Part shown: one piece after another, positions 60,931-64,000 of the stretch
How the letters are laid out: every line of letters begins with the position of its first letter
Position numbering within the stretch: position 1 is the stretch's first letter
Origin: Thermodesulfobacteriota bacterium
Lineage (GTDB): Bacteria; Desulfobacterota; Desulfobulbia; Desulfobulbales; JBFMBH01
NCBI GenBank assembly: GCA_040755095.1
Contig: JBFMBH010000001.1
Location: forward strand, 62,001 to 126,000
Direction: 5' to 3'
Length of the DNA: 64,000 nucleotides
Position numbers and translations under genes: made by a program
Notes under the pieces: generated by a model
Databases searched by the model: none
Told to the model about the DNA's origin: nothing
The model's input: only the letters and a program-made list of their open reading frames with translations

Positions 60931-61016
60931 ATGGACGGCATGGACCCACTGGACAGGATGGACCGCCTGGACGATCCGGCCCTGTCCATACTGTCCATAA
61001 TGTCCATAATGTCCAT
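60931..61016. repeat. 9-bp-periodic ATGGACnnn / GTCCATnnn array, locus C
   Basis: Five TGGAC units 9 bases apart from 60931 are followed, after 8 bases, by four GTCCAT units 9 bases apart (60983, 60992, 61001 and 61010). The two arms are complementary, giving a nearly symmetrical fold-back. The frame stays open and runs into the next gene, but the ATG at 60931 has no ribosome-binding site. Confidence 0.8.
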
Positions 61017-61035
61017 CCCGTCAGAACAAAGGCCC

Positions 61036-61674
61036 ATGGATCTGCAACGACACCTCGACCGGGCCGTCGCCCTGATCAAGGCGGCACCCGCCGTGCTCAT
61101 CGGCGGCGGCCTGGTGGCCTTTGTCCTGGCAGGGGCCAGCTTCGGCATCCTGGCCGGGCCGAGCCTGGGGGCCTATTGCGGCGCCATCGTCCGGGCCCTG
61201 CGGGCAGAACGACCGCCCGGCTGGGCAGATCTTCTGCCCCCCGGGCGCCACGTCCTGGCCCTCCTGCCCTTCTCGGCCCTGCCCCTGGGCATTTCCCTGG
61301 TTTTCAGCCTGACCGTCGTCTTCCAGTCCCTGCTCTTCCTGGTCCCGGGGGTGATCCTGGTGGTGTGGTGGCTCTACACCCTGCCCCTGATGGCGGACCA
61401 GGGGCTGGGCCTCTTGCCGGCCATGGGTGCCAGCCGGCAGAAGGTGGCCGAGCAGGGCTTCTTCCCCCACCTGAGCTATCTCTTTGTGGTCTTCGTGGTG
61501 CCGGAGCTGATCCTCACCGCCTTCCGGGCCGTGTTTGGCGACGCACCCATCATCCCGCCTCTGATCAGCCTGCTGCACATCCTCCTCATCCCGCTCCAGA
61601 CCGGCTGCCTGGCCGGTCTCTACCTGGACGCCTTCCCGCCGCCGGCCGCGCCGCCGTCTCTCCTGGACCAGTAG
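61036..61674 (+). CDS. Integral membrane protein of unknown function
   Basis: The 212-residue protein has about five hydrophobic segments (for example IGGGLVAFVLAGASFGILAG, VFSLTVVFQSLLFLVPGVILVVWWL) and is not recognised beyond a loose likeness to DUF4013/YciC-type small multispan proteins. Start at ATG 61036 is preferred over an upstream in-frame ATG at 60931 that begins inside the repeat array. Its last 55 bases overlap the convergent VanZ-type gene. Confidence 0.65.
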   Translation: MDLQRHLDRAVALIKAAPAVLIGGGLVAFVLAGASFGILAGPSLGAYCGAIVRALRAERPPGWADLLPPGRHVLALLPFSALPLGISLVFSLTVVFQSLLFLVPGVILVVWWLYTLPLMADQGLGLLPAMGASRQKVAEQGFFPHLSYLFVVFVVPELILTAFRAVFGDAPIIPPLISLLHILLIPLQTGCLAGLYLDAFPPPAAPPSLLDQ

Positions 61675-62009
61675 CGCCAGCCGGCCACGGCCAGCAGCAC
61701 CCCGGCCAGGTCGGCCGCCAAGTCGGCCAGCTCCGGGCTGCGGTACGGCACCCAGGCCTGGTGCAGCTCGTCGGACAGGCCATAGAGGCCGCAGACCACC
61801 ACCACCGCCAGCACCGGCACCCGGCGCCAGCCCCAGCGACCGACCACGGCAAAGAGGGTGGCCCAGGCCAGGACCCCATAGGCACCGGCATGGGCCAGCT
61901 TGTCCGCGGCGAAGAAGCCCGGCAGCTCCAGGCTGTCCCCCGGTTGATCGGACAGAAAGAAGATGGTCCCCATGACCAGAAGCATGGGCAGGAAACGGCA
62001 CAGGGACAT
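61620..62009 (-). CDS. VanZ-like membrane protein
   Basis: The 129-residue protein has four hydrophobic segments and the VanZ-family signature order: FFLSDQPGDSL, ADKLAHAGAYGVLAW and GLSDELHQAWVPYRSPELADLAADLAGVLLA. Function is unknown; the namesake gives low-level teicoplanin resistance, but most homologues have other, undefined roles. ATG at 62009 follows GGGGAA-like bases poorly, so the start is tentative. The 3' end overlaps the convergent neighbour by 55 bases. Confidence 0.85.
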   Translation of the reverse strand: MSLCRFLPMLLVMGTIFFLSDQPGDSLELPGFFAADKLAHAGAYGVLAWATLFAVVGRWGWRRVPVLAVVVVCGLYGLSDELHQAWVPYRSPELADLAADLAGVLLAVAGWRYWSRRDGGAAGGGKASR

Positions 62010-62046
62010 GGGGAAGGGGGGCGGCAGCCCCGGCAGGAAGGGGCGC

Positions 62047-62610
62047 TCAGGCGCCGGCGGCCGGCTCCACAGCGGCAGAGGCTTCGGCAGCGGCCGGCGC
62101 CTCCGGCATGGTCTCGGAATGGAGCACATGGTGCACCCCGGCCATCCGCTTGCCGATGCCCTTCAAGGCGGCGCGGATGCGGGCCACCGGGTAATCGGCA
62201 TGGCGGCTCTGCCGGAGGTCGGCGGCATAGGGGGTGGCCAGGAACCCGTCCTGATCGAGGACGAAATGGTGCGACCAGACGATCTCGATGGTGCCCGGCT
62301 TCTCCTCCACCGACACCTCGAGGATCCGTCCCTGGTCGGCAATCCTGAGGGCGTCCCGCTCCAGACCTTCCAGGAGCCAGGCGTCGCCGCCCGCGGTGGC
62401 GAAGAGGACGAAGACCCCCAGCTGGCGGACCACCGCCTGCCGCTGGGCCACCGACCGTCGCAGCTCATCCAGGGCGGCCCCCAGAGGCCGGCCGGAGGGA
62501 GGGGCCGGAGCCGCGGCCGCGCCGGCGGCCTGCACCCTGGCAAGACAGCACTTCTTGTATTTGTTGCCGCTGCCGCAGGGGCAGGGCTCGTTTCTGCCGA
62601 TCCTGGCCAT
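62047..62610 (-). CDS. SEC-C motif protein
   Basis: The 187-residue protein starts MARIGRNEPCPCGSGNKYKKCC, the zinc-binding SEC-C motif found in SecA tails and many small proteins. The rest has a mixed alpha/beta segment (VFVLFATAGGDAWLLEGLERDAL, IEIVWSHHFVLDQDGFLATPYA) that I do not recognise, then an Ala/Pro-rich tail. It may bind ribosomes or proteins through the zinc motif; that is inference. ATG at 62610 has AAGGAG eight bases upstream. Confidence 0.85.
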   Translation of the reverse strand: MARIGRNEPCPCGSGNKYKKCCLARVQAAGAAAAPAPPSGRPLGAALDELRRSVAQRQAVVRQLGVFVLFATAGGDAWLLEGLERDALRIADQGRILEVSVEEKPGTIEIVWSHHFVLDQDGFLATPYAADLRQSRHADYPVARIRAALKGIGKRMAGVHHVLHSETMPEAPAAAEASAAVEPAAGA

Positions 62611-62842
62611 GACGAGCTCCTTTCGTTCGCAGGGATGAGAAGGACGGTTTTCGGACGCCCGCCGGCCGCTCGGCACAACGGAGCGCAGAGTATAGGCCAA
62701 AGGCGTCTGGTAGCGCAAACACAAAAAGACCCGGCCCACTCCCCGGCTGCTCGCGTCACAGCCAAGGTCGCCATTGCGGGAAAACAGCAAGACCGGGCAC
62801 AATGGATGGATCCGATTTCCTTCACCCCCGGAGCGAACAGAC

Positions 62843-63358
62843 ATGCCACGAGCCCCACGCGCCCTTGGCTGGATTGCCCTGGCCTTGCTGATCCTTGCTG
62901 CCTGCGAGAAAGAACCCGCCCAGCCGCCGCCAGCGGCCGCCCCGGCCGCGCCGCCACCCAGGGTGGTCACCGCCGAGGAGAAGGCCTACGCCCTCTTCGG
63001 CGACATCCTGGCCCTGGGACAATCTGCCGACCGGGCGGCGGTCCGGCCGCAGATGGAGGAGCTCTACCGGACCATCATCCGGGACTATCCGGAGATGGCG
63101 CTGGCCCAGGAGGCCTCCTGGCGGCTCCTCAACCTGCTCCTGGAGGATGGCACGCCGGAAGGCAGGACGAGGGCGGAGGAGCTGTATGCCCAGTTCAAGG
63201 ATCGCTACCCGGGGTCCCGCTTCCAGGGCCTGCTGGAAAAAAGCCTGGCCGCCGCCGGGGCGGGCGCGCCCGGGTCAGCGGCGACCGCCCCACCAGCGGC
63301 CGAGACGGGACACCCCGCCCAGGGCCAGGAGGGCGAAGCCGGCGTAGACCACCGGTAG
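62843..63358 (+). CDS. Lipoprotein with TPR-like repeats, paralogue of the 57761 gene
   Basis: The 171-residue protein has a lipobox (LLILAAC) that would be acylated at Cys21, a Pro/Ala-rich linker and TPR-like helices (EKAYALFGDILALGQSADR, LYRTIIRDYPEMALAQEASWRLLNLLLEDG, ELYAQFKDRYPGSR). It matches the 57761 protein along these helices and differs by having a lipid anchor. It could be an outer-membrane assembly or scaffold factor. Its low-complexity C-terminus overlaps the convergent ResB-like gene by 84 bases. Confidence 0.75.
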   Translation: MPRAPRALGWIALALLILAACEKEPAQPPPAAAPAAPPPRVVTAEEKAYALFGDILALGQSADRAAVRPQMEELYRTIIRDYPEMALAQEASWRLLNLLLEDGTPEGRTRAEELYAQFKDRYPGSRFQGLLEKSLAAAGAGAPGSAATAPPAAETGHPAQGQEGEAGVDHR

Positions 63359-64000
63359 GCCGGGATCGCGGACGATCTGGATGCCGGCGTAGGGCCGACC
63401 CGCCTCGTCCACGGCGGTCTGGGTGTGGAAGAAGCGCAGCCCCTCCCACACCAGGGGCTCGTTGACCCCGGCCCGACCGCTGGCCACCACCCGCTCGCCC
63501 GCCAGAAGCTCCAGCTCCACCCAAAGCGTCTTGACCACCGGCGTCCGGAAGGCCACCAGCTGCGGCCGCCAGGGCTCCTCGCCGGACAGGCCGCCGGTGC
63601 CGTCGCTGGCCACCATCCCCAGGGACCGGCCGTCCCGCACCACCTGCAGCCGCACCATCTTCTGCTCCAGGTCCACATCCAGAACCTGGAACTCGAGGCC
63701 CTGGGCGCGGAAGCTCCCGCCGCTGGCCACCTCGAAAAGCCCCACCTTCTCCTCGCCCTTCCAAAGACCCACCCGGAGCAGCACCGGGTAATAGCTCCTT
63801 CCGATCCGGCGCACCGCCACCCGCACCCCCAGATCCGTCTCCTGGCCGAGGTCCCAGCGGAAGACCCGGCTGGCGGCCCTGCCCTCGTGGATGTTCACCG
63901 TGGCCACGAAGCCGGCCCGGCCCAGGAGGGCGCCGGCCAGCACCGCCAGCACGCCCAGGTGGAGGGCCAGAATGCCCCAGGGCAGATGATGCCAGTGCTG
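63275..64000 (-). CDS. ResB-like cytochrome c biogenesis protein, C-terminal part (5' end outside window)
   Basis: The frame is open to the window edge, so the protein continues upstream. The visible 241 codons contain a membrane segment (PWGILALHLGVLAVLAGALL), a GRAGFVATVNIHEG loop, a beta-rich periplasmic domain with FHTQTAVDEAGRPYAGIQIVRDPGLPVVYAGFALL, and the C-terminal membrane segment. This pattern (ResB/CcsB, system II) handles apocytochrome and haem for c-type cytochrome assembly. It fits an organism making the dozens of covalent haems encoded earlier. The partner ResC/CcsA may lie just outside the window. Confidence 0.8.
   Translation of the reverse strand, partial: QHWHHLPWGILALHLGVLAVLAGALLGRAGFVATVNIHEGRAASRVFRWDLGQETDLGVRVAVRRIGRSYYPVLLRVGLWKGEEKVGLFEVASGGSFRAQGLEFQVLDVDLEQKMVRLQVVRDGRSLGMVASDGTGGLSGEEPWRPQLVAFRTPVVKTLWVELELLAGERVVASGRAGVNEPLVWEGLRFFHTQTAVDEAGRPYAGIQIVRDPGLPVVYAGFALLALGGVSRLGRWWGGRR

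Noticed and set aside
60931-61035. In-frame N-terminal extension of the 61036 membrane protein
   Set aside because: It would consist only of the 9-bp repeat translated and has no ribosome-binding site; ATG 61036 gives a normal membrane-protein start.

Overview
The window looks like a chromosome segment of a high-GC, Gram-negative bacterium with an outer membrane. A Kdo transferase (waaA), sigma-54 activators, a type IV pilin locus, a DUF4390/NtrY/NtrX locus, a fused SecDF and very large multiheme c-type cytochromes together suggest a member of the Desulfobacterota (former Deltaproteobacteria) able to move electrons across its envelope. This assignment is inferred from gene content; there is no rRNA in the window. 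No tRNA, rRNA, CRISPR array, prophage or insertion sequence was recognised.

Layout. 1-7.7 kb is mostly minus-strand housekeeping: a phosphofructokinase tail, a decayed MazEF-type locus, tatC, purQ, an HD hydrolase, a YkgJ-type protein, secDF, a small ribbon-helix-helix/coiled-coil pair and larB. 7.8-20.6 kb is a plus-strand run: cation efflux protein, prmA, rsmE, dtd, waaA, carA, carB, a Phd/PIN toxin-antitoxin pair, ftsH and folP. A DEAD-box helicase faces it. 22.5-26.1 kb holds an unusual three-domain membrane/iron-sulfur flavoprotein/SCP2 fusion translationally coupled to a LytS/LytTR-type two-component pair. 26.1-29.9 kb is a minus-strand SOS operon: lexA, a dnaE2-like polymerase, and the polymerase's OB domain as a separate gene. 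A second Phd/PIN pair is divergent from lexA.

30.7-44.5 kb carries a nucleoside-recognition (Gate) membrane protein with a small Cys-rich partner, a cNMP-binding/HDOD protein, a GT-C-like membrane protein with TPRs, and two tandem pilins behind a near-consensus sigma-54 promoter. A membrane-anchored sigma-54 activator converges on the pilins. It is followed by DUF4390, NtrY-like kinase, NtrX-like activator and a ClpX-like ATPase. 44.7-58.4 kb is the most distinctive part: a cytochrome with six canonical haem motifs, an NHL propeller/InlB-like secreted protein, a 2,393-residue cytochrome with about 35 CXXCH motifs and a long non-haem adhesin-like C-terminus, an OmpA-domain protein and a TPR-like periplasmic protein. 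This reads as an extracellular electron-transfer module. The window ends with hemB (haem supply), glnA, small membrane proteins, a lipoprotein paralogous to the TPR-like protein, and the C-terminal part of a ResB-like cytochrome c biogenesis protein.

Genes are packed with many 4-bp ATGA/GTGA overlaps. A 9-bp-periodic repeat family (ATGGACnnn and its complement) sits in intergenic spaces at three places, with a variant at a fourth. An 86-bp tandem duplication with two hairpins per unit follows the giant cytochrome.
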